Shown here: positions 1 to 8,202 of the stretch, in pieces
Layout: each line of letters starts with the position of its first letter
Position numbering within the stretch: position 1 is the first letter of the stretch
Origin: Mycobacteriales bacterium
GTDB lineage: Bacteria > Actinomycetota > Actinomycetes > Mycobacteriales > Mycobacteriaceae
NCBI GenBank assembly: GCA_018376445.1
Contig: JAHABL010000011.1
Coordinates: 1 to 64,000 of the forward strand
Reading direction: 5' to 3'
DNA: 64,000 bases
The notes under the pieces: model-generated
Database searches by the model: none
What the model was told of the DNA's origin: nothing
What the model saw: only the letters and a program-made list of their open reading frames with translations
Position numbers and translations under genes: made by a program

Positions 1-754
1 GCTCAAGGACGTCACCATTCGTGACTACGCCGTCCGCTAAGGCGACAAGTTCAACACCTTCCCCAGTGCTCTGGAGAAGAGGTGGAACGCCGAATTTAAC
101 ATCTATCGCGGCTACTGGCTCATCACCTGGTTCTGCCGTCAGTACACCGGACGTGACGACAACCACGGTGAGTTCCTCCGTGAGATGGACGAAGCAGCCC
201 AGCACGTGCCCGCTGGCTCCAATGGTCTCTTCCTCTTCCCGTTCTTCACCCCGCATGAGGGCTTCTACCCGCGCGGCAAGGGCGCTATCTTCGGCCTCAC
301 CGACGCCCACCACCGGGCAGACATCTTCCGCTGCTTCCTGGAAGGCATTGCATTCGCCATGCGTCAAGGCCTTGACGTCATCGAGAAGGCCTCCAAGCAG
401 CAGCCGAAGCGTGTGGTTGTGTGCGGTGGTGGATCCCGCTCCGACGTCGGCATGCAGATCACGGCAGACATTCTCAATCGCCCGACCGTGCGCCTCAACA
501 CCATCGAGGTGTGTGCTATCGGTGCCGCCATCCTCGGTGGCATGGCAGTGGGCGTCTTCAAGAGCGCAGAAGAGGGCGTCAAGGCCATGCGTGAAGAAGT
601 GAAGGTGTTCACCCCGAACCCTGAGAACGTCAAGATCTACGAGGATCTGTACAAGAACGTCTACCTGCCGTACTACAACAAGAACAAGGATGCTTTCCAG
701 GTTCTTGATAAGTACAGCCACCTGCAGGAAGCCTCTCCTGAAGCCGATCGCTAA
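1..754 (+). pseudogene. FGGY-family carbohydrate kinase, C-terminal part, interrupted by a stop
   Basis: The frame running to the stop at 752-754 encodes the C-terminal ATPase half of an FGGY sugar kinase (xylulokinase/LsrK type). The stretch VVVCGGGSRSDVGMQI followed by EVCAIGAAILGG is the family's adenosine-binding region. The window starts inside the gene. Read from base 2, the frame gives 12 plausible residues, then a TAA at 38-40, then immediately GDKFNTFPSALEKRW, which again looks like kinase sequence. There is no ATG, GTG or TTG between that stop and the ATG at 185, which would leave only a 189-residue fragment. I therefore read it as a broken gene, although a sequencing error or a frameshift just upstream cannot be excluded. 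The substrate cannot be named from this part. Confidence 0.65.
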
Positions 755-801
755 AGGACGTCTCTGACAGCAATTCTTCCGAACACGATTGCTCACCTAG
801 T

Positions 802-847
802 CCCAGGGGAGACCCATCACCGGCCACGATGATGGGTCTCCCCTGGG
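802..847 (+). terminator. Strong hairpin terminator after the sugar kinase
   Basis: An 18-bp perfect inverted repeat has arms CCCAGGGGAGACCCATCA (802-819) and its complement at 830-847, with a 10-base loop. No long T run follows, so it could act as a factor-assisted or bidirectional terminator. It lies 47 bases after the kinase stop. Confidence 0.75.
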
Positions 848-1028
848 GTATATCGGGAGTTTAAAGGATTGCACAAGAAAACAGCGGGTCTCTCTTGTCC
901 TCTCCCACAACCTGGAGTAAACCCAGTACTATCACACTGGCCACCTCCCATAGGTGCACTCCCCACCATTCAATCACTCAGCCCCTCGTCCACCCCTGTT
1001 CACCGTCAAGATAAGTAGATACTGCGCA

Positions 1029-1844
1029 ATGAAGTCCCGCGCCGCCCGCATCCTGTCCCCCTGGGCCACTCCTCATACCACTGTTTCACACCGTCGTCAG
1101 CGTCTGGTTCGGTATATGTGCTCGGTCACGAGCACTCTCGCGCTACTGAGCTCAGTCGCCGGGGGAGCGGCAGCCACGGCTGCCCCCATCCTCTCCGAAT
1201 CCCCGGCGCCAACCCCCGTCACCGCACCAACCGGAGAACCGCTCGACGAGTTTAACGTCGTCCATCAAACCGATCCGCTCGTCCATATCGCCAGCAAACA
1301 AGCAGATGGTCTGCACATTACTGAGTGCATGGCGGGATACCTCTTCCAACGGGACGGGGTGTTCTACGGCATCACCACCACCGCCTGCGGACCCACTGGC
1401 ACCGTCGTCTCTAAACTGGGGCAGCGCGGCCAAACTCAGCGGGTAGGAGAGGTTGTCGCACATGACAAGGCAGACTCTTTCCTCGCCGTTATCCGCTTCG
1501 ACAAGCATGTTCGACAGGGGCACAGTTACCCGAACCTGCCCCGTGGAATGCACCCACGTCCGTTCATCAACCGGCTGGACTACTTTGGGCGCGGTGCGCA
1601 CAGTCTCGACAATCCTCTTGTCCTCAGCTACCCCAGTGACGATGCCGATGGTGTCTCCACATTCGCCTTCAGCTGCGAACCCCGTTTTGCCATCCCTGGC
1701 AGTCCGCTGGTGATTAATCGCAATATCACAGTGGGCCTCTACACCTCGATGCTTTCTCCCTCACTGGACGCCATTGGAATCTGCTTCGGTGTAACGACGG
1801 CCTACCTAGAGGATTTCGCACAACAGGGGACCTGGCTGCAGTAA
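1029..1844 (+). CDS. Secreted protein, possible degenerate trypsin-like fold
   Basis: The product is 271 residues from the ATG at 1029. In-frame alternatives are GTG 954 and ATG 1116; none has a clear ribosome binding site. A basic N-terminus is followed by a hydrophobic stretch (around MCSVTSTLALLSSVAGG) and an Ala-rich likely cleavage site before APILSE, so export is likely. The mature part resembles the beta-barrel layout of S1 proteases. GVFYGITTTACG sits where the catalytic His motif (TAxHC) is expected, DSFLAVIRF resembles the Asp strand, and IPGSPLV resembles the serine loop. His is absent and the GDSG motif is incomplete, so proteolysis is unlikely if the fold is right. The fold call is tentative; secretion is more certain. 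Confidence 0.55.
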   Translation: MKSRAARILSPWATPHTTVSHRRQRLVRYMCSVTSTLALLSSVAGGAAATAAPILSESPAPTPVTAPTGEPLDEFNVVHQTDPLVHIASKQADGLHITECMAGYLFQRDGVFYGITTTACGPTGTVVSKLGQRGQTQRVGEVVAHDKADSFLAVIRFDKHVRQGHSYPNLPRGMHPRPFINRLDYFGRGAHSLDNPLVLSYPSDDADGVSTFAFSCEPRFAIPGSPLVINRNITVGLYTSMLSPSLDAIGICFGVTTAYLEDFAQQGTWLQ

Positions 1845-1852
1845 CCGCAAAT

Positions 1853-1881
1853 TTGGTCATTTACCTGCGGGATTCTATACT
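1853..1881 (+). promoter_or_regulatory. Candidate sigma-70-type promoter for the rplN operon
   Basis: TTGGTC at 1853-1858 and TATACT at 1876-1881 are separated by 17 bases. They lie directly after the preceding stop codon and about 180 bases before rplN. This fits a housekeeping promoter with a long ribosomal-operon leader. No transcript start is visible from sequence alone. Confidence 0.5.
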
Positions 1882-2063
1882 TGAACAGTTGCTGTCCGTA
1901 CGGGCACAGTTATGTCTAATGCCACAATTTCGGTATGTGGATGGGATCGCCTTATGCAAGGTGAATTAGCTTGTGCGCGTTGGATAATGACACATTTCAC
2001 TAGACCGCGTATATGTAGGTCGGAAATCTCATATACGTACAAGATTCCTGGTCAGGAGTAACA

Positions 2064-2432
2064 ATGATTCAGCAAGAGTCGCGGCTTAAGGTCGCCGACA
2101 ACACTGGTGCACGCGAGCTGCTGTGCATCCGTGTTCTCGGTGGTTCCGGCCGCCACTACGCCGGGATCGGCGACGTCATCGTCGCCTCCGTCAAGGAAGC
2201 CATCCCCGGCGGCAATGTTAAGAAGGGCGATGTCGTCAAGGCTGTCATCGTTCGCGCCAAGAAGGAAACCCGCCGTCCCGACGGTTCCTACATTCGTTTC
2301 GACGAGAACGCCGCTGTCATCATCAAGAATGACAATGAGCCCCGCGGTACCCGTATCTTCGGACCCGTCGCTCGCGAGCTGCGCGACCGTCGCTTCATGA
2401 AGATCATTTCTCTCGCTCCGGAGGTGCTGTAA
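2064..2432 (+). CDS. rplN: 50S ribosomal protein L14 (uL14)
   Basis: The product is 122 residues, the usual L14 length. It starts with MIQQESRLKVADNTGA and contains the conserved KKGDVVKAVIVRAKKE segment and GPVARELRDRRFMKI. L14 binds 23S rRNA at the subunit interface and contacts the 30S subunit through bridge B8. AGGAG lies 7 bases before the ATG. It opens this stretch of the spc-type operon, and its stop overlaps the rplX start as TAATG. The upstream genes of the S10 operon are not in the window, so transcription probably starts just before rplN. Confidence 0.98.
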   Translation: MIQQESRLKVADNTGARELLCIRVLGGSGRHYAGIGDVIVASVKEAIPGGNVKKGDVVKAVIVRAKKETRRPDGSYIRFDENAAVIIKNDNEPRGTRIFGPVARELRDRRFMKIISLAPEVL

Positions 2433-2746
2433 TGAAGGTACGCAAGGGCGACAAGGTTCTCGTCATCTCCGGTAAGGACAAGGGCGTCGAGGGCAAGGTC
2501 ATCGAAGCCTACCCGCAGACCAATAAAGTCCTCGTCGAAGGCGTTAACCGCATTAAGAAGCACACCGCTAACTCTGCCAACGAAGCCGGCGCACAGTCCG
2601 GTGGAATTGTCACTCAGGAAGCCCCCATCCACGTGTCCAACGTCATGGTTCTTGACGCTGACGGCACTCCGACTCGGGTGGGTTACCGCAAGGACGAGAA
2701 CGGCAAGAATGTCCGTATCTCTCGCCGGAGTGGGAAGGATCTCTAA
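2432..2746 (+). CDS. rplX: 50S ribosomal protein L24 (uL24)
   Basis: The product is 104 residues with an N-terminal KOW motif (VRKGDKVLVISGKDKGVEGK) and the typical VEGVNRIKKHT segment. L24 starts 50S assembly by binding the 5' domain of 23S rRNA near the exit tunnel. It overlaps rplN by one base and is followed after two bases by rplE, so translation is probably coupled. Confidence 0.98.
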   Translation: MKVRKGDKVLVISGKDKGVEGKVIEAYPQTNKVLVEGVNRIKKHTANSANEAGAQSGGIVTQEAPIHVSNVMVLDADGTPTRVGYRKDENGKNVRISRRSGKDL

Positions 2747-2748
2747 TC

Positions 2749-3312
2749 ATGACCGATGCCCTTACCCCCCGTCTGAAGACCCGCTACCAGACCGAGATCA
2801 AGGACGCTCTCCAGAAGGAATTCACTTACGAGAACGTCATGCAGATCCCGGGTCTCACCAAGGTTGTCGTCAACATGGGTGTTGGCGCCGCCGCTCATGA
2901 TGCCAAGCGCATCAATGGTGCTGTGGAAGACCTCACCGCCATTACCGGACAGAAGCCGGAAATCCGTCGAGCCCGCAAGTCCATCGCTAACTTCAAGCTG
3001 CGCGAAGGCCAGGCCATTGGCGCTCGCGTCACCCTGCGTGGCGACCGCATGTGGGAATTCCTCGACCGTCTGCTGACCACCGCCCTGCCGCGTATTCGCG
3101 ACTTCCGCGGTCTGTCTGACCAGCAGTTCGATGGCCACGGCAACTACACCTTCGGTCTCACCGAACAGTCCATGTTCCACGAGCTGGACATTGACAAGAT
3201 TGACTTCCCGCGCGGCATGGACATCACTGTCGTGACCACCGCGGTGAACGATGATGAGGGACGCGCTCTCCTCCGCGAGCTGGGCTTCCCCTTCAAGAAA
3301 AACAACAAATAA
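2749..3312 (+). CDS. rplE: 50S ribosomal protein L5 (uL5)
   Basis: The product is 187 residues, full length for L5. It carries the hallmark segments TYENVMQIPGLTKVVVNMGVG and RGMDITVVTTA. L5 binds 5S rRNA and forms part of the central protuberance. In many bacteria rpsN (S14) follows here. In this window the next 169 bases contain no reading frame for it. Confidence 0.98.
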   Translation: MTDALTPRLKTRYQTEIKDALQKEFTYENVMQIPGLTKVVVNMGVGAAAHDAKRINGAVEDLTAITGQKPEIRRARKSIANFKLREGQAIGARVTLRGDRMWEFLDRLLTTALPRIRDFRGLSDQQFDGHGNYTFGLTEQSMFHELDIDKIDFPRGMDITVVTTAVNDDEGRALLRELGFPFKKNNK

Positions 3313-3368
3313 GTTGAGGCGCTGTGGGGCTGGGAACAGCACACGCTGACCCGGCCACGCAGAACCTG

Positions 3369-3390
3369 CCGGACTGGAAAACCAGTTCGG
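3369..3390 (+). promoter_or_regulatory. Hairpin in the rplE-rpsH gap
   Basis: CCGGACTGG (3369-3377) pairs with CCAGTTCGG (3382-3390) with one G-U pair and an AAAA loop. A second small stem, GGCGG/CCGCC, lies about 40 bases downstream. The 169-base gap holds no gene. The structure may protect or separate parts of the polycistronic mRNA, or act in ribosomal-protein autoregulation; sequence alone cannot decide. Confidence 0.4.
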
Positions 3391-3481
3391 TTCACAAATT
3401 ACTTCGCAGAAGGCCCACGATGAGGCGGGAATCCGCCGCATGTTGTATGGGAACCACGGCGAGAAAGGTAGAAGATCGCTC

Positions 3482-3880
3482 ATGTCGATGACCGATCCGA
3501 TCGCAGATATGCTTACGCGCGTTCGTAATGCAAGCTCTGCATTCCACAGCGAGGTCGCAATGCCGGCCTCCAAGCTCAAGATCAACATTGCTGAGATCTT
3601 GAAGAACGAGGGCTTCATCGCCGACTACACCGTCGAAGACGCCAAGGTTGGCAAGACTCTCACCATCGAGCTTAAGTACAGCTCTTCCCGTGAGCCGGGC
3701 ATTCTTGGACTGCGCCGCATCTCCAAGCCGGGTCTCCGCGTGTACGCCAAGTCCGACAACCTGCCGACCGTGCTGGGCGGCCTGGGTGTGGCCATCATCT
3801 CCACCTCCCAGGGCCTGCTGACTGACCGTCAGGCAACCGAGAAGGGTGTAGGTGGGGAAGTCCTCGCCTACGTCTGGTAA
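3482..3880 (+). CDS. rpsH: 30S ribosomal protein S8 (uS8)
   Basis: The product is 132 residues from ATG 3482 (MSMTDPIADMLTRVRNA). An ATG 42 bases upstream in the same frame is rejected because the family starts at the TDPIADMLTR segment and GAGAAAGG precedes the chosen start. The C-terminal signature STSQGLLTDRQA is present. S8 binds the central domain of 16S rRNA and in some bacteria represses the spc operon at the mRNA level. Confidence 0.97.
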   Translation: MSMTDPIADMLTRVRNASSAFHSEVAMPASKLKINIAEILKNEGFIADYTVEDAKVGKTLTIELKYSSSREPGILGLRRISKPGLRVYAKSDNLPTVLGGLGVAIISTSQGLLTDRQATEKGVGGEVLAYVW

Positions 3881-3894
3881 GGAGGACTGACACA

Positions 3895-4434
3895 ATGTCA
3901 CGTATTGGTAAGAACCCCATTGCCATTCCGGCCAATGTGGAAGTTAAAATTGATGGCCAGGACGTCGAGGTGAAGGGCCCCAAGGGTACCCTCTCCCTGA
4001 CCGTTGATGAGCCCATGAAGGTGTCCCGTAACGAAGACGGTGCCATTGTTGTAGAGCGTCCTGACGATGAGCGCGAAAACCGTGCCCTGCACGGCCTTTT
4101 CCGCACCCTCATCAACAACATGGTGATCGGTGTTACCGAGGGCTACACCAAGAAGATGGAAATCTACGGCGTTGGTTACCGTGTGCTACAGAAGGGCAAG
4201 GACCTCGAGTTCTCCCTCGGCTACAGCCACACTGTGCCCGTCCAGGCTCCGGAAGGCATCACCTTCACCACCGATGGCGCCACCAAGTTTGCCGTGAGCG
4301 GCATTGATAAGCAGCTCGTCGGCCAGGTTGCCGCCAACATCCGTCGTCTGCGGAAGACTGACCCCTACAAGGGCAAGGGCATCCGTTACGAAGGCGAGCA
4401 GATTCGCCGCAAGGTCGGAAAGGCTGGTAAGTAA
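3895..4434 (+). CDS. rplF: 50S ribosomal protein L6 (uL6)
   Basis: The product is 179 residues, standard L6 length, with the duplicated L6 fold. It begins MSRIGKNPIAIP and ends with the family segment IRRLRKTDPYKGKGIRYEGE. L6 binds the sarcin-ricin region of 23S rRNA. AAGGAGG lies just before the start. Spacing to rpsH is 14 bases and to rplR two bases. Confidence 0.98.
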   Translation: MSRIGKNPIAIPANVEVKIDGQDVEVKGPKGTLSLTVDEPMKVSRNEDGAIVVERPDDERENRALHGLFRTLINNMVIGVTEGYTKKMEIYGVGYRVLQKGKDLEFSLGYSHTVPVQAPEGITFTTDGATKFAVSGIDKQLVGQVAANIRRLRKTDPYKGKGIRYEGEQIRRKVGKAGK

Positions 4435-4436
4435 GC

Positions 4437-4829
4437 ATGGCTGAAGACAAGCGTCAGAGTATTGGTAAGGACGAGTCCACCAAGCGTCGCGCCGCCCGTG
4501 CCCGCCGCCACGCCCGTCTGCGCAAGAAGGTTGCTGGTACCGCCGCACGCCCCCGTATGGTCGTGAACCGCTCTACCCGCAACATCCACGTTCAGATCAT
4601 CGACGATCTGGCTGGACACACCCTCGCCGCGGCTTCCTCCATCGAAGCTGATGTGCGTGCCCTGGAAGGCGACAAGAAGGCCAAGGCCGCTAAGGTTGGC
4701 GAACTCGTTGCCGTCCGTGCCAAGGCTGCAGGTATCGAAAACGTCGTGTTCGACCGTGGCGGTAACAAGTACCACGGTCGCATCGCCGCCCTCGCCGATG
4801 CCGCTCGTGAAGGAGGTCTGGAGTTCTAA
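4437..4829 (+). CDS. rplR: 50S ribosomal protein L18 (uL18)
   Basis: The product is 130 residues. After a short charged N-terminal extension comes the L18 core (RLRKKVAGTAARPRM, RSTRNIHVQIIDD, ENVVFDRGGNKYHGRI). L18 carries 5S rRNA into the 50S subunit together with L5. Its stop overlaps the rpsE start by one base. Confidence 0.97.
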   Translation: MAEDKRQSIGKDESTKRRAARARRHARLRKKVAGTAARPRMVVNRSTRNIHVQIIDDLAGHTLAAASSIEADVRALEGDKKAKAAKVGELVAVRAKAAGIENVVFDRGGNKYHGRIAALADAAREGGLEF

Positions 4830-5452
4830 TGGCAGAACGTCAGCGTCGAGAAGGCGGAGAGAATTCCGCCAACAGCCGCGAGCAGCGTCGCGGTCGTCGT
4901 GATGAGCGCAACAACGCTCGGAACGAGGAAAAGGAAAACAACTACATCGAGCGCGTTGTCACCATCAACCGCGTCGCCAAGGTCGTAAAGGGTGGTCGTC
5001 GCTTCAGCTTCACCGCTCTCGTCGTCGTTGGTGACGGTAAGGGCATGGTTGGCGTGGGCTATGGCAAGGCCAAGGAAGTTCCCGCCGCTATCTCCAAGGG
5101 TGTTGAAGAAGCTCGCAAGAACTTCTTCCGCGTGCCGATCATCGGTACCACTATTCCCCACCCGGTTCAGGGTGAGGACTCCGCTGGTGTCGTTATGATG
5201 CGTCCCGCCTCCGAAGGTACCGGTGTGATCGCTGGTGGCGCTGCCCGTGCAGTGCTTGAAGCAGCCGGCATCTCCGACATCCTCTGCAAGTCGCTTGGTA
5301 GCGACAACTCCATCAACGTTGTGCACGCCACCGTAGATGGCCTCAAGCAGCTCCAGCGTCCGGAAGCCGTCGCCGCTCGCCGTGGCAAGGCTGTGGACGA
5401 GGTTGCCCCGGCCGGTATGCTGCGGAAGCGCACCGCAGGACAGGAGGCATAG
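4829..5452 (+). CDS. rpsE: 30S ribosomal protein S5 (uS5)
   Basis: The product is 207 residues. An extra ~35-residue basic/Glu-rich N-terminus precedes the double-stranded-RNA-binding domain (YIERVVTINRVAKVVKGGR) and the C-terminal S5 domain (AGGAARAVLEAAGI). S5 lies at the mRNA entrance and is important for decoding accuracy. Such N-terminal extensions are common in actinobacteria. Confidence 0.97.
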   Translation: MAERQRREGGENSANSREQRRGRRDERNNARNEEKENNYIERVVTINRVAKVVKGGRRFSFTALVVVGDGKGMVGVGYGKAKEVPAAISKGVEEARKNFFRVPIIGTTIPHPVQGEDSAGVVMMRPASEGTGVIAGGAARAVLEAAGISDILCKSLGSDNSINVVHATVDGLKQLQRPEAVAARRGKAVDEVAPAGMLRKRTAGQEA

Positions 5453-5454
5453 TC

Positions 5455-5640
5455 ATGGCACTTAAGGTGACTCAGGTGCGTGGCACCGTGGGCAGCAAGG
5501 CAAACCAGAAGGCTTCCCTGCGTACCCTCGGTCTGCACAAGATCCATCAGTCCGTGGTTCGCGAGGACACCCCGCAGGTCCGTGGTCTGATCAACGCTGT
5601 TCGCCACCTCGTTGAGGTCGAAGAAGTAGCGGGAGAGTAA
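5455..5640 (+). CDS. rpmD: 50S ribosomal protein L30 (uL30)
   Basis: The product is 61 residues, typical for bacterial L30. It shows LKVTQVRGTVGSKANQK, then LRTLGLHKIHQSVVREDTP and the ending HLVEVEEV. It sits two bases after rpsE and three before rplO, the usual place in the spc operon. Confidence 0.97.
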   Translation: MALKVTQVRGTVGSKANQKASLRTLGLHKIHQSVVREDTPQVRGLINAVRHLVEVEEVAGE

Positions 5641-5643
5641 AAC

Positions 5644-6090
5644 ATGACCATTAAACTGCACGATCTGAAGCCCGCAGCAGGCTCCACCAAGGCCAAGACT
5701 CGCGTCGGCCGTGGTGAAGGCTCCAAGGGCAAGACCGCTGGACGCGGTACCAAGGGTACGAAGGCCCGTAAGAATGTCTCCCCGGCATTCGAAGGTGGCC
5801 AGATGCCTATTCACATGCGTCTGCCGAAGCTCAAGGGATTCAAGAACCCGGCTCGTAAGGAATACGCCGTTGTCAACGTCTCCGACCTGGCACGTCTGTT
5901 CCCGCAGGGTGGCGAGGTATCTCTTGACGACCTCAAGGCAGTTGGCCTCGTGAAGAAGAATGAGCTCGTCAAGGTGCTCGCCCAGGGCGACATCGACGTA
6001 GCCGTCAAGGTTAGCGCCCACAAGTTCTCCGGTGCTGCCAAGGAGAAGATTGAGGCTGCTGGCGGTTCTGTGACCGTCGTTGAAGCCTAG
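5644..6090 (+). CDS. rplO: 50S ribosomal protein L15 (uL15)
   Basis: The product is 148 residues with the Gly/Lys-rich N-terminus (GRGEGSKGKTAGRGTKGTK) and the C-terminal L15 signature region around VKVSAHKFSGAAKEKIEAAGG. L15 acts late in 50S assembly. It is the last gene before a 202-base gap that holds a hairpin and the probable secY promoter. Confidence 0.97.
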   Translation: MTIKLHDLKPAAGSTKAKTRVGRGEGSKGKTAGRGTKGTKARKNVSPAFEGGQMPIHMRLPKLKGFKNPARKEYAVVNVSDLARLFPQGGEVSLDDLKAVGLVKKNELVKVLAQGDIDVAVKVSAHKFSGAAKEKIEAAGGSVTVVEA

Positions 6091-6111
6091 TCTTCACCCA
6101 GAGACAGTAGT

Positions 6112-6158
6112 GGTGACCACGTGGTCGCATTTCCACTGGAAGGCGACCCGTGGTCACC
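6112..6158 (+). terminator. Hairpin between rplO and secY
   Basis: GGTGACCACG at 6112-6121 pairs perfectly with CGTGGTCACC at 6149-6158. The enclosed bases can extend the stem (TGGTCGC with GGCGACC). CTTTCTCT follows. This is a likely terminator or attenuator at the end of the spc ribosomal genes. Confidence 0.55.
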
Positions 6159-6165
6159 CTTTCTC

Positions 6166-6171
6166 TATAAT
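6166..6171 (+). promoter_or_regulatory. Candidate -10 element for the secY-adk-map operon
   Basis: A consensus TATAAT lies just after the rplO terminator-like hairpin and 121 bases before the secY start. No good -35 partner is visible, which is common in high-GC actinobacteria. Confidence 0.4.
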
Positions 6172-6292
6172 CCTGATATTCTCGAATAGTCGCTGCGGTT
6201 CCCCCGTAGCCGCAGTCTTAGTAGACGGAGACACTCCGTCACGCACATGTCACAGCTGCAGCTCCATTACGGCTGCTCTGGCAGGAGGATAA

Positions 6293-7645
6293 GTGTCATC
6301 ACGCATTGCTGCCACCTGGAAGAACAAGGAACTTCGTCGGAAGATCCTGTTCACCCTCGGCATTATTATTCTGTACCGCATTGGCGCCCAGATTCCGTCT
6401 CCCGGCGTGAACTACACCGCGGTGAAAGCCGCCCTTGACAACATGCAGTCGAGCGATGGCTCCAACGGCGTCTATCAGCTGATTAACCTGTTCTCTGGTG
6501 GCGCGCTGCTGCAGCTATCTATCTTCGCCCTCGGCATCATGCCGTACATTACGGCCTCGATTATCATCCAGCTGTTGACTGTGGTTATCCCTCGCTTCGA
6601 AGAGCTGAAGAAGGAAGGCCAGTCCGGTCAGACGAAGATGACGCAGTACACGCGTTACCTCACTGTCGCTCTCGCCCTCCTGCAGGCCGCCGGTGTGGTG
6701 GCAATGGCAGCCTCCGCCTCCCCGAACAGCCAGTTCCTCCCTGGTGTCCAGGTCTTCGCCGCCGGTGAAGGCGATGGACTCCAGATTCTTGAAATGGTCG
6801 CCGCTATCATGGTGATGACCGCTGGCGCCGTTCTCCTGATGTGGCTGGGTGAGCTGGTTTCCGAGCGAGGTATTGGTAACGGCATGTCGCTACTTATCTT
6901 CGCTGGTATCGCGTCCCGCATGCCGGTAGAAGGCGCCGCCATCCTGCGTCAGTCGGGTGGTTTCCGGTTCGCCGCAGTCATTGTTGCCGCACTCGTTATC
7001 ATCATCGCTGTCACTTTTGTGGAGCAGGGCCAGCGTCGTATCCCGGTACAGTACGCCAAGCGTATGGTCGGCCGTCGCATGTACGGTGGTGCCTCTACCT
7101 ACCTGCCGCTGAAGGTGTGCCAAGCCGGTGTTATCCCCGTCATCTTCGCGTCCTCCCTTATCTATGTGCCAGTGCTCATCACCACCATCGTGCAGCAATC
7201 CCAGGGGACAGCTGGACAGGCTTCCTGGTGGGATAAGCATGTGATGACCTGGCTGACGCAGCCGGCAACCTGGCAGTACACTCTTCTGTACTTCATCCTC
7301 ATCATCTTCTTCTCCTACTTCTATGTGTCGGTGCAGTTCGATCCGACCGAGCAGGCTGACAACATGAAGAAGTACGGCGGCTTCATCCCCGGCATTCGCC
7401 CCGGCCGCCCCACTGCCGAGTATCTCGGCTTCGTCATGAACCGACTCCTCTTCGTTGGTTCTCTCTACCTCGCGATCATCGCCATCCTGCCGAACCTCTT
7501 GATGACCATTGGGTCCGGCGGCTCCGGCCACAACTTCCCGTTCGGTGGTACCGCAGTACTGATTCTCGTCAGTGTTGGCCTTGACACGATTAAGCAGCTG
7601 CAAAGCCAGCAAATGCAACGTAACTACGAAGGATTCCTCAAGTGA
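6293..7645 (+). CDS. secY: Protein translocase subunit SecY
   Basis: The product is 450 residues with about ten membrane segments and typical SecY motifs: ILYRIGAQIPSPGVNY at the start, LGIMPYITASIIIQLL, GIGNGMSLLIF and FVMNRLLFVGS. It forms the protein-conducting channel for unfolded Sec substrates, including the other ESX and secreted proteins encoded here that carry signal peptides. The start is GTG at 6293 with AGGAGG 6 bases upstream. The end overlaps adk by four bases. Confidence 0.97.
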   Translation: MSSRIAATWKNKELRRKILFTLGIIILYRIGAQIPSPGVNYTAVKAALDNMQSSDGSNGVYQLINLFSGGALLQLSIFALGIMPYITASIIIQLLTVVIPRFEELKKEGQSGQTKMTQYTRYLTVALALLQAAGVVAMAASASPNSQFLPGVQVFAAGEGDGLQILEMVAAIMVMTAGAVLLMWLGELVSERGIGNGMSLLIFAGIASRMPVEGAAILRQSGGFRFAAVIVAALVIIIAVTFVEQGQRRIPVQYAKRMVGRRMYGGASTYLPLKVCQAGVIPVIFASSLIYVPVLITTIVQQSQGTAGQASWWDKHVMTWLTQPATWQYTLLYFILIIFFSYFYVSVQFDPTEQADNMKKYGGFIPGIRPGRPTAEYLGFVMNRLLFVGSLYLAIIAILPNLLMTIGSGGSGHNFPFGGTAVLILVSVGLDTIKQLQSQQMQRNYEGFLK

Positions 7646-8187
7646 GACTCGTACTTGTCGGCCCCCCTGGGGCAGGTAAAGGCACCCAAGCTGTTCTCCT
7701 CGCCGAAAAGCTTGGTATCCCCCACATCTCCACCGGTGACCTCTTCCGCGCCAATATTGGCGAAGGCACCGAGCTAGGTCTGGAAGCCAAGAGCTACATG
7801 GACGCCGGAAACCTGGTGCCTGCCGAACTCACCAACCGCATGGTAGATGCGCGCCTTGACGAGGCTGACGCCCAGAACGGCTTCCTGCTGGACGGCTTCC
7901 CCCGCTCCGTAGAACAGGCCGATGCTCTCAAGGAAATGTTGGAGAAGCGCGGAGTCGCCCTCGACGCGGTGGTGGAATTCCAGGTCGATGAAGATACTGT
8001 TGTCGAGCGCATGCTGGCTCGTGGGCGCGCAGACGATACCGAGGATGTCATCCGCAACCGTATGGCCGTCTACCGCTCCGAAACCGAACCCCTTATCGAC
8101 TACTACAAAGATGTGATCATCCCGATCAACGCTGTGGGCACCGTGGAAGATATTCACGAGCGCACCATGACAGCTCTCCAGAAGTAG
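7642..8187 (+). CDS. adk: Adenylate kinase
   Basis: The product is 181 residues, the short form usual in actinobacteria, with a brief LID region. The P-loop GPPGAGKGTQ is at residues 7-16, and DGFPRSVEQADAL and RMAVYRSETEPLIDYY are also family motifs. It interconverts ATP + AMP and 2 ADP in the cytosol. The GTG start overlaps the secY stop, so the two are translationally coupled; map follows after 15 bases. Confidence 0.97.
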   Translation: MRLVLVGPPGAGKGTQAVLLAEKLGIPHISTGDLFRANIGEGTELGLEAKSYMDAGNLVPAELTNRMVDARLDEADAQNGFLLDGFPRSVEQADALKEMLEKRGVALDAVVEFQVDEDTVVERMLARGRADDTEDVIRNRMAVYRSETEPLIDYYKDVIIPINAVGTVEDIHERTMTALQK

Positions 8188-8202
8188 GAGCCCGCCCAGC
8201 AC

